NCBI GenBank assembly: GCA_964630305.1
Contig: CAZVTR010000004.1
Span: forward strand, 1 to 64,000
Source: JAKPPT01 sp964630305
Lineage (GTDB): Bacteria; Spirochaetota; Spirochaetia; Treponematales; UBA12059
Length of the DNA: 64,000 bases
Reading direction: 5' to 3'
Below the pieces are notes generated by a model, which worked only from the letters and a program-made list of their open reading frames with translations, was not told the origin of the DNA and made no database searches. The position numbers and the translations under genes were made by a program. How positions within the stretch are numbered: the first letter of the stretch is position 1; each line of letters starts with the position of its first letter. Below are positions 53,090 to 62,999 of this stretch, piece by piece.

Positions 53090-53117
53090 TATGTACCTCT
53101 AGTTGCACTATTGTCAA
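53090..53117 (-). promoter_or_regulatory. Promoter of the ABC importer operon
   Basis: Minus strand TTGACA (53112-53117), 16-base spacer, TACATA (53090-53095). Its -35 box overlaps that of the opposing mcsA promoter. Confidence 0.5.
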
Positions 53118-53139
53118 CAACATAACTGCATCATATACT
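53111..53139 (+). promoter_or_regulatory. Promoter of the mcsA-mcsB-clpC operon
   Basis: TTGTCA (53111-53116), 17-base spacer, TATACT (53134-53139). Start near 53146, leader ~29 bases with AGAGAAG before the ATG. I saw no CtsR heptad repeats. Confidence 0.6.
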
Positions 53140-53174
53140 ATTAATACCATACTACTAATAAAAAGAGAAGATAA

Positions 53175-53351
53175 ATGGAATGCCCGCATTGCGCTATGAG
53201 TTTAGAAACATTACTCCGCTTGAAGAAACTTGGTTGTGAACATTGCAGCATAGTTTTTAAAGATGAAATTATAAAAATATATAAAAATACATGGTCACAT
53301 ACCGCTATATTCTCTACTGAGAATAGTAATCCTAGAGGTGCTAATGCCTGA
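53175..53351 (+). CDS. Miniature McsA-like zinc protein
   Basis: A 58-residue protein: C3-P-H-C6 ... LGC21-EHC24-SIVFKDEI, the same pattern as the second zinc unit of McsA (CP.CG......G.LGC..CY..F...L). ~170-residue McsA proteins carry two zinc units and a UVR motif; here only one unit remains and the rest (about 40-58) has no UVR motif. McsA activates the McsB arginine kinase. It overlaps the mcsB-like gene by eight bases. Confidence 0.75.
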   Translation: MECPHCAMSLETLLRLKKLGCEHCSIVFKDEIIKIYKNTWSHTAIFSTENSNPRGANA

Positions 53352-54357
53352 ATCGACTACAAATTGTATTCTTACCTCAATGATTATAGCCTCCCGCAAT
53401 ATCTCTGGCTACAAATTTTCACCTACTATTACTGAGCAAGAACAATTAGAACTTCAAAAAAAAATTATTCAAATAGCTAAGGATTTACAATTACAGATTA
53501 TTCCAATCCCTTCCTTAACGCTGTCTCAAAAAAGTACATTGGTGTCTCAAGGTATTATTTCTAAAAGTTTTATATTAGAACCGTCTCGCTACATTGTAAC
53601 AGATCCTGTTACTCAAGCATACTATATAATCTGTGATGAAAATCATATTACATACAAATTACAGCAACCCAAATTTTCAGTACGCAGTCTTTACGAACAG
53701 TGTATCAAAGATCTAGATAATCTTGGAAATCATGTAAACTTTGCGTGGAATGATGAATTTGGATATCTTACAACTTCTATAGCTGAGCTTGGAACAGGAA
53801 TGATTTTTTCTTTTTTGATTCATGTACCAGGACTTAGTTTATATGGAGCGCTTGATTCAGTTTTCAGACAGATCTTAGAAACAGGATGTGAAATAACCAG
53901 CAAATCCCTATCTTCATTTGGACCAAATGGAGCTTTTTTTACAATAACCATGCCGGTGATTCCTTTTGGATATGAAGCAATCTATCTCGAAAAAATAGAA
54001 CGTGCATTACAATCACTTATCGAATACGAGCAAACTATTCAAGCTAAACTGTTATTAAACAATAAATTACAGTTATATGACAAAATTGGACGATCATTTG
54101 GTCTACTACAGTATGCATATGAAGTTTCTTATGATGAATATATTGCTATTATGTCAGATATTCGATTTGGCATACAAACAGGTATTCTCTCTTGTAAAGA
54201 TCCAGCAATTATTGATCCTTATATTATTTGTGATCCAGTTCTTACTGTAGAAAACCAACAAGAAAAGTTTGAATCTGAAGCTCAAACACGCGCTATTCAG
54301 ATGAAAAAAATTGCAAAATATATTACATTTAATAGCAAGGAGTCTATGAGTGTTTAA
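53344..54357 (+). CDS. McsB-like guanido kinase homologue, active-site residues lost
   Basis: A 337-residue homologue of protein arginine kinase McsB. The fold markers remain: WNDEFGYLTTSIAELGTGMI (cf. FGYLTSCPTNVGTGLRAS), IHVPGLSLYGAL, DKIGRSFGLLQYAYEV and MSDIRFGIQTGIL. In the ATP/catalytic sites SSRIRLARN is TSMIIASRN (11-19), two of three Arg lost; SCPTN is TSIAE, without the loop Cys; GEGSEA is SSFGPN, without the Glu. It looks like a pseudo-kinase, perhaps an adapter for ClpC. GAGG lies five bases before ATG 53344. Confidence 0.8.
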   Translation: MPESTTNCILTSMIIASRNISGYKFSPTITEQEQLELQKKIIQIAKDLQLQIIPIPSLTLSQKSTLVSQGIISKSFILEPSRYIVTDPVTQAYYIICDENHITYKLQQPKFSVRSLYEQCIKDLDNLGNHVNFAWNDEFGYLTTSIAELGTGMIFSFLIHVPGLSLYGALDSVFRQILETGCEITSKSLSSFGPNGAFFTITMPVIPFGYEAIYLEKIERALQSLIEYEQTIQAKLLLNNKLQLYDKIGRSFGLLQYAYEVSYDEYIAIMSDIRFGIQTGILSCKDPAIIDPYIICDPVLTVENQQEKFESEAQTRAIQMKKIAKYITFNSKESMSV

Positions 54358-56827
54358 GGGATTAACAAAGCGTGCCCAAAAGGTTTTAACAATACTTGCT
54401 CAGGAAGAAGCAAAGCATTTTCATTCAACAGAACTCTTGCCGGAACATGTACTGCTTGCAATTTTACGTTCAGAAGAAGGTTCTGGATATAAACTTTTGG
54501 AATCGCTTTCTATTGATTTGCTTGAACTCAAACTTGAATTAGAAAAAACATGCATATCTAAGAAAAGCGGCTTTTTACTTGGTGATGCACCCCTATCACG
54601 CAGATTAAAAATAATGCTCGAAACAGCTGCTGAAGAAGCACACTTTCTTGAAAGTGAATATATTGGAACTGAGCATCTTGTTTTGTCCTGTGCACGAGAA
54701 GATGATTCTGTTTTGCACAATTATCTACTAAAAAATTCTATAAGCTATGAACAACTAAAAAAATCACTTCAAGAAATTACATCATCATTAGAAGAACAAC
54801 AAGTACGCAATACTATTCAAAATTCCAAATATACAAACTCTGGAACAAAAAAACTCTTTCTTGATGATTTTTCAATTGATCTTACAGCACTTGCAAAAAA
54901 CAGCAGACTTGACCCAATCATTGACAGGAAACGTGAACTCCAGAGAATTATTCAAATTTTATGCCGCAGGACTAAAAATAATCCTATACTGCTCGGCGAA
55001 CCTGGAGTTGGCAAAACTGCTTTAATCGAAGGTCTTGCTCAATACATTGCACAAAAAAATGTTCCTGTAAGTTTACAAGATAAACGGATTATAATGCTGG
55101 ATATGGCATCAATTGTTGCTGGTACAAAATATCGCGGAGAATTTGAAGAGCGCTTAAAAAAAATAATTAAAGAAATCATTGCCGAAAAAAATATAATCCT
55201 CTTTATCGATGAGATTCATACTATAATTGGCGCTGGTGGAGCAGAAGGAACCATCGATGCATCAAATATGCTTAAGCCCAGTCTATCACGAGGGGAAATT
55301 CAATGTATCGGTGCCACTACAATCAGTGAATATAAAAAATACCTGGAAAAAGATGCCGCATTAGAACGAAGATTTCAAACTGTTCTCGTGGAAGAGCCCG
55401 ATTTAAACGCAACACTTGAAATCCTGGAAGGAATTAAATCATATTATGAAAAATTTCATCATGTTCACTATTCAAAAGAAGCATTAGAAACAGCAGTAAA
55501 GCTTGCAAAACGTTTTCTTCATGAACGATCTTTTCCCGATAAAGCTATTGATATTATTGACGAAGCTGGAGCGGCAAAACAGATTGCTACTTCCGCATTA
55601 CAAAATCATGATTCTATTCAAAACCAAATTTCAGAACTTTCTGCTCAGAAGCTTCAGCTTGTTTCACAGCAAAATTATGAAGCTGCAGCTCTGATTCGTG
55701 ATAAAATAAAGCAACTTAAAAACGAACTTGAACAAGCTGATTTTCATAATAGCAACTCATATGTAAATGTCACTGAAGATGATATCTATAATGCTGTCGC
55801 AACAATGACCGGTATACCAATTAATCGTATTCGTGATGATGATTCTCTGTATCTGATCAAACTTGAATCTATGATTCATGAGCGTATCATTGGCCAGCAT
55901 GAAGCTGTTAAAGCTATTGCGCATGCAATACGAAGAGCTCGTGCAGGAATTGCTGATGAACGAAGACCCTATGGTTCCTTTATTTTTCTTGGTCCAACAG
56001 GAGTTGGGAAAACCCTACTAGCAAAAACACTAGCTGAAATTTTATTTGGAGATACAGAAGCACTGATACGTATTGATATGTCTGATTTCATGGAAAAACA
56101 TACCGTAGCAAGACTCGTAGGTGCTCCTCCAGGTTATGTTGGTTATGAAGAAGGCGGGCTCCTCACAGAAAAAGTACGACATAAACCATACTGCATTATT
56201 CTCTTTGATGAAATTGAAAAAGCTCACCCAGATGTCTTTAACTTGCTTTTACAGGTATTAGAAGAAGGCGAACTTCAGGATAATCTTGGACATACTGTTT
56301 CATTTAGAAATGCATTGTTAATTATGACGAGTAATGCAGGAACTCAAGAAATACTGCACGGTAAACGTCTTGGATTTGGCAGCGAAGAAAAACGTTTTGA
56401 CTATGCTGTAATAAAAGAGTCAGCAAATAAAGAACTTATGAATTTTCTGAAACCAGAATTTATAAATCGAATTGATGAAATTATAGTTTTTGAACCGCTT
56501 TCCAAACAAGATATTGAAGCTATTTTTGAGTTGGAAATTACTAAGCTCCAAGATCGTTTACAAGCTCAAAATCTTCAGCTAAAAATTGATAAACATGCAA
56601 AGCAGTACTTTATTGAACATGGATACAGTGATGCGTATGGGGCTAGACCTTTGCGAAGACTCATTATTAAAGAAATTGAAAATAAAATTGCCGAGGGCAT
56701 TATTTCTGGAACCTACATACCTTATTCAACTATTAATATCAGCTGTAAAAACAATGAAATTACTATAACTGCAACCGCTGCTGCTAAAAAACCTGAAACT
56801 GCAGCAACAATTGCTACCAAATACTAG
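54350..56827 (+). CDS. clpC: ATP-dependent Clp protease ATPase ClpC
   Basis: An 825-residue two-ring AAA+ unfoldase. N-domain (1-150) with two Clp-N repeats; AAA-1 with GEPGVGKT and LFIDEIH; a middle domain with a UVR-like segment (LSAQKLQLVSQQNYEAAALIRDKIKQLKNE); AAA-2 with GPTGVGKT and LFDEIEKA; the IGF/L-type loop near 660-675 (HGKRLGFGSEE) for docking to ClpP. GTG start at 54350 with AAGGAG seven bases before. ClpP is not in the window. Confidence 0.95.
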   Translation: MFKGLTKRAQKVLTILAQEEAKHFHSTELLPEHVLLAILRSEEGSGYKLLESLSIDLLELKLELEKTCISKKSGFLLGDAPLSRRLKIMLETAAEEAHFLESEYIGTEHLVLSCAREDDSVLHNYLLKNSISYEQLKKSLQEITSSLEEQQVRNTIQNSKYTNSGTKKLFLDDFSIDLTALAKNSRLDPIIDRKRELQRIIQILCRRTKNNPILLGEPGVGKTALIEGLAQYIAQKNVPVSLQDKRIIMLDMASIVAGTKYRGEFEERLKKIIKEIIAEKNIILFIDEIHTIIGAGGAEGTIDASNMLKPSLSRGEIQCIGATTISEYKKYLEKDAALERRFQTVLVEEPDLNATLEILEGIKSYYEKFHHVHYSKEALETAVKLAKRFLHERSFPDKAIDIIDEAGAAKQIATSALQNHDSIQNQISELSAQKLQLVSQQNYEAAALIRDKIKQLKNELEQADFHNSNSYVNVTEDDIYNAVATMTGIPINRIRDDDSLYLIKLESMIHERIIGQHEAVKAIAHAIRRARAGIADERRPYGSFIFLGPTGVGKTLLAKTLAEILFGDTEALIRIDMSDFMEKHTVARLVGAPPGYVGYEEGGLLTEKVRHKPYCIILFDEIEKAHPDVFNLLLQVLEEGELQDNLGHTVSFRNALLIMTSNAGTQEILHGKRLGFGSEEKRFDYAVIKESANKELMNFLKPEFINRIDEIIVFEPLSKQDIEAIFELEITKLQDRLQAQNLQLKIDKHAKQYFIEHGYSDAYGARPLRRLIIKEIENKIAEGIISGTYIPYSTINISCKNNEITITATAAAKKPETAATIATKY

Positions 56828-56888
56828 TTATCAAGAATATTCTCTAGCATTAATTTTATGTGAAAATTTATTAGTCCTTCTAATGCTC

Positions 56889-59627
56889 CTACCGGCCATG
56901 ACAGTGTTTGTATTTTTTGCCGGAACCGCACGGACATGGATCGTTTCGTCCAACTTTTGGCATAGTTCTTACAACGGTAGCTGGTTGCATACTCTGTTGC
57001 ACAGGCTGTCTTGATTCGGCTGAAGATTGACTACCGGTAAATTGGCCAAGTTCTTGATGCTGTGTTTGAATTTCCCGTACACCTGCACTGTAGGTTCGAG
57101 TTTCTGATTGCTGAATACGAGCCTTAAAAAATACAATTGCAACATTTCGTTTAATTGCAAGTATCATTTCGTCAAACATATTAAAGCCTTCGATTTTATA
57201 TTCCATAAGCGGATTTTTCTGTGCATAATGACGCAAATACACAGCTTCTCGAAGCGCTTCCATATTTTCCAGATGATCAATCCAGAGTTTATCAATAGTC
57301 ATGATGTAGCGCATTTTGATAAACTGATTAATGTTTTCTATGCCAGCTACAGCAATTTTTTGTTCAATATCTTTTTTTATTGCATTTTCGACTTCGGCTC
57401 GTAAATCATGAATAGTTTTAATAGCTTTACCTGTATCAATCACTACCCCTAATTCATCTCTGAGCTGCAGACTAAATTGTTTTAGTAATTCTGGTGTAAC
57501 AGTTTCTGATTTTCCAAATAGCTCTTCCTGTAAATCTTCGATATATTCATATGCAGTTCGCTCAACTCGTTCAATTAAATTCTTACTTTGCAAAATCTCA
57601 TCGCGCTGCGTGTATATAAATTTTCTCTGCTCGTTGAGCACATCATCGTATTCAAGAAGATGTTTTCGTACTTCAAAGTTTCTTTCTTCAACCTTTTTTT
57701 GTGCATTTTCAATAGTTTTATTAAGCAAAGGATGATTGATTGCATCGCCTGGTCTCATACCTATACGCTGCATTAAATTTTTAAGGCTGGAACCGCCGAA
57801 GAGGCGCATAAGCTCATCATCAAGTGAAATAAAAAATTTTGATTTCCCGGGATCTCCCTGCCGTCCCGACCGTCCCCGAAGCTGATTATCGATACGGCGA
57901 GATTCATGACGCTCTGTTCCTAACACATAGAGGCCGCCGCTCTCCTTTACTTTTTGATTATCTTTAAGCCATTCAGGGTATTCCTTTTTAGAAATTTCAC
58001 TGAGGATTTCTGGGGTTGCATTGGTTCCGGCCTTTTTGAGCACTCTATGTTCAAAATTGCCGCCAAGTTTTATATCAGTACCTCGGCCTGCCATATTTGT
58101 AGCAATTGTTACTGCGCCAAGACTGCCTGCTTCTGCGATAATTCCAGCTTCACGTGCATGATTTTTTGCATTGAGCACTTCATGTTTAATACCTTTTTTA
58201 GTGAGTGCGGCAGATAATTTTTCTGATTTTTCAATTGATACAGTTCCAATGAGAATAGGCTGCCCTCGTTTATGAACTTCCACGACCTCATCGCAAATAG
58301 CCGCAAACTTATCTGCTTCATTGAGAAAGACAATATCGTCTTCATCGTTTCGAATGACAGGTTTGTTAGTGGGTATTACGATTACATCCAGATTGTAGAT
58401 TTTTTGAAATTCGAGAGCTTCTGTTTCTGCTGTACCGGTCATACCCGATAGTTTGCTATAGAGACGGAAATAATTTTGAAATGATATGGTAGCCATCGTA
58501 CGATTTCTGCGAGCGATACGTATGCGCTCTTTTGCTTCAAGCGCTTCATGCAGTCCGTCAGAATACCTTCGGCCATGGAGTATGCGTCCCGTAAACTCAT
58601 CTACAATCTGTACAAGACCATCTTGCACCACATAGTCAACATCTTTATGAAACAATTCGCGTGCACGGATTGCCTGAGTAAAATAATGAGTATATTCAAA
58701 ATTCTGTTCATCAAATAATGATGATTGAATTAAGCCCCGTTTTTTGAGCAATTCTTCAATTTTATTCAAACCCTGAGATGTAAATGAAATTCTCTTGTTT
58801 TTTTCATCAATTTTATAATCACCTTCGAGAATTTCACCTTCTTCCTCTTTTGGATACTCTCCAGTTTCTGGATTCTTTTTCACTTCTACAAGATTATTGA
58901 TAAGCCGCTGCACTTCAACAATCTTATAAGTATCATCTTCTGCTGCACCTGATATTATAAGCGGTGTTCTGGCTTCATCGATTAAGACAGAATCGATTTC
59001 GTCAATAATGCAGTAATTATGGCCGCGCTGGACTTTTTCAGACATATCCAGAACCATGTTATCGCGCAGGTAGTCAAAGCCAAACTCGTTGTTGGTTCCA
59101 TAGGTAATATCGCATTCGTATGCCTTTTTTCGTGCAGCATTATCCATTGATGAAAGGATTACTCCAACTGATAACCCTAGAAATTTAAAAACTGAGCCCA
59201 TCCATTGAGAATCGCGTTCTGCAAGATAGTCATTGACTGTGATAATATGTACGCCTTTACCGGTTAACGCATTGAGGTATGCTGCAGCTACTGAAGCGAG
59301 TGTTTTACCTTCTCCGGTTTTCATTTCCACAATTTTTCCGGAATGTAAAACGATACCTCCCAGGATTTGGGTGTCAAAAGGCCGTTCACCAAGCGTGCGG
59401 CGTGCTGCTTCTCGTGCTAGGGCAAATGCCTCAGGTAAAATAGATTCTAGTGTCTCACCCTGAGCAATACGGTTGCGAAATCTTTCAGTCTCTTTCGGAA
59501 AATCATCAGAACCCAGCGAACATGCCCATGCTTCACAAGCATTGATTTTTTGGAGTATGGGCAGCATAAGCGATATATCACGTTCACGTTTTGAACCAAA
59601 TAACAATGTTAAAGGATTGAATGCCAT
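56889..59627 (-). CDS. secA: Preprotein translocase ATPase SecA
   Basis: A 912-residue motor. MKTGEGKTLAS (Walker A), IDEIDSVLIDEARTPLIISG, TNMAGRGTDIKLGGN, QLRGRSGRQGDPG are typical; the C-terminus has the zinc-binding NDPCPCGSGKKYKHCHGR (SEC-C) after a ~60-residue linker. The start at 59627 is set by family N-termini (FNPLTLLFGSKRERD). No ribosome site; a promoter ends ten bases before. It ends 62 bases from the convergent clpC. Confidence 0.97.
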   Translation of the reverse strand: MAFNPLTLLFGSKRERDISLMLPILQKINACEAWACSLGSDDFPKETERFRNRIAQGETLESILPEAFALAREAARRTLGERPFDTQILGGIVLHSGKIVEMKTGEGKTLASVAAAYLNALTGKGVHIITVNDYLAERDSQWMGSVFKFLGLSVGVILSSMDNAARKKAYECDITYGTNNEFGFDYLRDNMVLDMSEKVQRGHNYCIIDEIDSVLIDEARTPLIISGAAEDDTYKIVEVQRLINNLVEVKKNPETGEYPKEEEGEILEGDYKIDEKNKRISFTSQGLNKIEELLKKRGLIQSSLFDEQNFEYTHYFTQAIRARELFHKDVDYVVQDGLVQIVDEFTGRILHGRRYSDGLHEALEAKERIRIARRNRTMATISFQNYFRLYSKLSGMTGTAETEALEFQKIYNLDVIVIPTNKPVIRNDEDDIVFLNEADKFAAICDEVVEVHKRGQPILIGTVSIEKSEKLSAALTKKGIKHEVLNAKNHAREAGIIAEAGSLGAVTIATNMAGRGTDIKLGGNFEHRVLKKAGTNATPEILSEISKKEYPEWLKDNQKVKESGGLYVLGTERHESRRIDNQLRGRSGRQGDPGKSKFFISLDDELMRLFGGSSLKNLMQRIGMRPGDAINHPLLNKTIENAQKKVEERNFEVRKHLLEYDDVLNEQRKFIYTQRDEILQSKNLIERVERTAYEYIEDLQEELFGKSETVTPELLKQFSLQLRDELGVVIDTGKAIKTIHDLRAEVENAIKKDIEQKIAVAGIENINQFIKMRYIMTIDKLWIDHLENMEALREAVYLRHYAQKNPLMEYKIEGFNMFDEMILAIKRNVAIVFFKARIQQSETRTYSAGVREIQTQHQELGQFTGSQSSAESRQPVQQSMQPATVVRTMPKVGRNDPCPCGSGKKYKHCHGR

Positions 59628-59637
59628 AATACAATAC

Positions 59638-59665
59638 TGTATATTGTTTTTATAATTCAGGTCAA
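59638..59665 (-). promoter_or_regulatory. secA promoter next to the start codon
   Basis: Minus strand TTGACC (59660-59665), 16-base spacer, TATACA (59638-59643); ten bases to the ATG. A small palindrome, ACAATA-5-TATTGT (59631-59647), overlaps the -10 box. Confidence 0.5.
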
Positions 59666-59738
59666 GGTTTATTAAATATAGAGTAAATCTTGCAAAGATA
59701 ATTTTTCTCAGCATTAGTACTTTGTGGAGTAACAGACT

Positions 59739-60962
59739 ATGAAAACAATGAAAACGGCTGGCTCATGTATTTTAGCACTACTTATTGCGATCCTATTCAT
59801 GGTTTCATGCCGCGAATCAATTGGTTCGATCGAAGAAACAGAACTCTTTAAACTCGAGTATGGTTTTTATGATAATCAGCTGCCGCTTTTTATGATTGAT
59901 GCTTCTAATATGGAAGCTCATATGGCTATGCGTGACGGCATTTTTTATATTACCGCTGCAAATACAGGTAAGCTCATGATACTTTCATCGTATGGTGAAC
60001 TATTACAGTTAGTATACAACGAAGATAAAAATCCAAAACCAACACTGCTCACAATTACTGAAAACACTGATAATTCTAAAGGTTTACAAGGAAGAATTGC
60101 ATATTCATACCCTTTCATTGCTCCCAAAAAAATTGCAATTGATTCAAAACAAAATATTTACATCGAAGATTCAATTCCTTCTGAGCGGGTTCGTATCGAT
60201 CCTGAAACAGGCATTGTATTGCAGTCAGTTATTCAGAAGATTTCTCTCAATAAAGGATATGTAGATTACATTGGCCAGGAAGGTATTGGAGGAACACCAT
60301 TTAGCTATATTGAAAATATCTTTTGCACTAACAGTAATGAGTTAGTTGTAATCACGCAGAGTGAAAATGGGTACATTATTTACTATTTCGATTCATCGGG
60401 AAAACTCATAACAAGTCTTGAAGTTACAAAAAAAAATCTGCCTTTGCCTGTCGGCAATGAGCGTTTAATACCAATTTTAGATACAGTATATCCAGAACTC
60501 GATGGAACAAGTTTGTTTGTAAAAATTGATTATTTTGAGAATATTGTTAACAAAGAAACACAGACCGTTATTAGTATGAATTTTATTTACAGCATAATCT
60601 GGAAAGTTGATCGTAACTCTGGGAAAATGATTGAAAACTATAAAATTGAACCGTTTATAACTCAATCTGAAAATAATAAAACAGCACAAATTCATAAACG
60701 CAGCTGGAGCCTCGCCGGTTATGCTCGAAAATATTTATTTTTATATGGTATTTCTGATAAGGGCGATACAATGTATGCGCTCTATAATTGCGATTCGAAA
60801 CACCTTTCAATGTATACGGTAAAAATAGATAATTCTAAATTGCAATATGCCGATTTTAATATATCGAATGACGGAATCGTAAGCGCACTGTTATGCGGTG
60901 AGAAAGATATCAGTGTAGTCTGGTGGCGTTTTGATAAATTGTTAGAGGGTATCCCTAAATGA
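59739..60962 (+). CDS. Lipoprotein with a predicted beta-propeller
   Basis: A 407-residue exported protein. The signal peptide ends in a lipobox-like LFMVSC with Cys24 as lipidation site. The body contains repeated FYITAANTGKLMILSSYGELLQLVYNE, IAIDSKQNIYIEDSIPSERV and NELVVITQSENGYIIYYFDSSGKLI strand patterns, as in six-bladed propellers of the spirochaetal LIC_12708 type. Function unknown. GGAG is ten bases before the ATG. Coupled to nnrDE by a four-base overlap. Confidence 0.75.
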   Translation: MKTMKTAGSCILALLIAILFMVSCRESIGSIEETELFKLEYGFYDNQLPLFMIDASNMEAHMAMRDGIFYITAANTGKLMILSSYGELLQLVYNEDKNPKPTLLTITENTDNSKGLQGRIAYSYPFIAPKKIAIDSKQNIYIEDSIPSERVRIDPETGIVLQSVIQKISLNKGYVDYIGQEGIGGTPFSYIENIFCTNSNELVVITQSENGYIIYYFDSSGKLITSLEVTKKNLPLPVGNERLIPILDTVYPELDGTSLFVKIDYFENIVNKETQTVISMNFIYSIIWKVDRNSGKMIENYKIEPFITQSENNKTAQIHKRSWSLAGYARKYLFLYGISDKGDTMYALYNCDSKHLSMYTVKIDNSKLQYADFNISNDGIVSALLCGEKDISVVWWRFDKLLEGIPK

Positions 60963-62500
60963 AACCGTTACTCTCATTTAGTGAATCAAAAGCATTAGAT
61001 GACTATGTAATTAATACATATGCTATGAGCAGCCTAGAATTAGTTGAAGCTGCAGGTTTATCTCTATATCTTTCAATGCGCAGTACGCTGAAGGAATTGA
61101 ATGATAAATCGTTGCATATTTTAGTTGTTGCTGGAACTGGAAACAACGGAGCTGATGCACTGACAGTAGCGAAATATCTGCTTTTTAGCGGATACAAAAA
61201 CACGCATATTTTCCTACATGAATCAAAAAATGCAAATATTATACAAAAAATAAAGCAAATAAAAACGATATGTAATAATTTATATACATATAATAATTTT
61301 TTCTCGACGGAAATTCGCTGGGAATTAATTATTGATGGCTATTTAGGAGTAGGTGCCACAAGACCTTTACGCGATATACCAGAACCGCTTGCGTCAATTT
61401 TTTATCACTCAAAAGCACCAATAGCTTCGATCGATGTCCCTTCAGGAATTTTTGAACTGCCCGCTGATACACCATCTGAGCTCGAAAAATTTTCTACTGT
61501 TTTAGCACAGTATACATTTATGATTGCACCGAGCAAATATGCAGCCTATACTCCTGGATTTCGCAAAGCATGCGGAACTATTGTGGAGATTGCCAATGTT
61601 TTTCCAGACACAATTCCACCAACACTACCCTTTGCGTCTACACATATAAACAAAATTGATTATTCCGATATTTCATTATTCACCGCACCAATTTCTCTCT
61701 TTGTTCATAAATATGAACGCGGTTCTGTTGCAATTTATGGGGGCAGCATGAGCTATACTGGCGCACCTATGCTAGCAGCTCGTGCAGCGGAAGCAGCTGG
61801 CGCAGGCTTAGTTACACTCCGAGTCCCAGAAACGCTCTTTAGTTATTACACGGGACATACATCAGGCATTATTATCGAAGAAGATACTATTAGCGCTAAC
61901 CGTCAGATACACGCAGTCCTCTGTGGCCCAGGATGGGAAAACAATGAAAAAAATCGAAATATTTTCATAGCTCTCTACAAAAAAGGGATCCCGCTCGTAC
62001 TTGACGCAACCTGCCTTGCCTTTCTTGACGCACAGTTCATACAGCAAATTGAAAAAGACAACATTATTATTTGCACACCACACGTTGCGGAAATGGCTCG
62101 GCTTGCTGTTACAATTACTCTCTACGATTCCTATGAAATTGCTCTACGAGACATACTCTACAATACAAAACAGGTCATCCTCAAAGCAGCAACAATGCTG
62201 AATGCTGTAATTGTACTCAAAGCCGCTACTACATGGATTGCTTCACCCGATGGGTCTATATTTATTTATGATGGAGTTAATCCTTCGCTTGCAGTTGGAG
62301 GCTCTGGTGATGTGCTGAGCGGCTGTATTGCAGCTTTTTTATCGCGTAATCCCCATAATCCCATTCTTGCTGCTTGCAGCGCTGTTCTGCTGCATGGAAA
62401 ATCAGGAGAATTGCTTGCAGCAAAACAGGGTTTTTTCGATGCTTCGAGTTTGATCGATATAATTGCTCAGCTCGCATACAAGGAAATCGCTCATGGATAA
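60959..62500 (+). CDS. nnrDE: Bifunctional NAD(P)H-hydrate epimerase/dehydratase
   Basis: A 513-residue fusion repairing hydrated NAD(P)H. The N-terminal YjeF domain (about 1-225) has VVAGTGNNGADALTVAKYL and DVPSGIF; the C-terminal dehydratase has YGGSMSYTGAPMLAARAAEAAGAGL, TPHVAEMARL and GGSGDVLSG with the catalytic Asp. Two motifs are altered: DADAL is DATCL, and the TPH.GE motif is TPHVAE. KGA is KAA. The mid-region between domains is short. It lies between two spirochaetal hypotheticals. Confidence 0.9.
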   Translation: MKPLLSFSESKALDDYVINTYAMSSLELVEAAGLSLYLSMRSTLKELNDKSLHILVVAGTGNNGADALTVAKYLLFSGYKNTHIFLHESKNANIIQKIKQIKTICNNLYTYNNFFSTEIRWELIIDGYLGVGATRPLRDIPEPLASIFYHSKAPIASIDVPSGIFELPADTPSELEKFSTVLAQYTFMIAPSKYAAYTPGFRKACGTIVEIANVFPDTIPPTLPFASTHINKIDYSDISLFTAPISLFVHKYERGSVAIYGGSMSYTGAPMLAARAAEAAGAGLVTLRVPETLFSYYTGHTSGIIIEEDTISANRQIHAVLCGPGWENNEKNRNIFIALYKKGIPLVLDATCLAFLDAQFIQQIEKDNIIICTPHVAEMARLAVTITLYDSYEIALRDILYNTKQVILKAATMLNAVIVLKAATTWIASPDGSIFIYDGVNPSLAVGGSGDVLSGCIAAFLSRNPHNPILAACSAVLLHGKSGELLAAKQGFFDASSLIDIIAQLAYKEIAHG

Positions 62501-62999
62501 ACCTGAAACTCATGAACAAAACGAAATTCATTTTTACTATAATCGTGAAGAACGATTAAAAAAAGCAGGACCGCTAGCTCAGTATGCAGTTTCACTACAT
62601 ACAAGAAAAAAACCCGGATTCTTTGCTGCTTTAACTGCAACGGCCCCGCTTAAATTTTTGTTTTTCTCAATTCTTGTATTAGCCCTATTTATTTTCGGAT
62701 ATCAAATTTATCAAAATTTTGAAAAGTCAATTCAAATTGATGGCACATCCTATTCAGTTCAAACAATGATTTTTGACAATACACTATACTTAATTATTAC
62801 TCGAAAACCTCCTGCAAACAAGCCAGCAGGAAGAGCCGAGCTTCAAATTACCTATAATAATCACAGCTTTTACGAAACAATGTTTGAAGGAGAATTAGAA
62901 AAAGGAATTAAAATTGAAGGTGTGCATAGAAACACTTCCTTAGTAATAACCATTACACAGCAGGGGCATAAAAAAATTATTACAAAAACATTGCAATAA
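62493..62999 (+). CDS. Single-pass membrane protein of unknown function
   Basis: A 168-residue protein: cytoplasmic N-terminus (about 1-45, HFYYNREERLKKAGPLAQYAV), one helix (about 48-70, LKFLFFSILVLALFIFGYQIY), and a beta-rich outer domain of ~95 residues. No domain recognised. ATG 62493 overlaps the end of nnrDE by eight bases, with AAGGA upstream. Confidence 0.75.
   Translation: MDKPETHEQNEIHFYYNREERLKKAGPLAQYAVSLHTRKKPGFFAALTATAPLKFLFFSILVLALFIFGYQIYQNFEKSIQIDGTSYSVQTMIFDNTLYLIITRKPPANKPAGRAELQITYNNHSFYETMFEGELEKGIKIEGVHRNTSLVITITQQGHKKIITKTLQ

Noticed and set aside
53100..53175. CtsR operator ahead of mcsA-mcsB-clpC
   Set aside because: No direct heptad repeats of the GGTCAAA type are present; only two opposing promoters are seen.
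56846..56887. AGCATTA...TAATGCT repeat between clpC and secA
   Set aside because: Seven-base stem with a 28-base loop and no T run; too weak to call a terminator.
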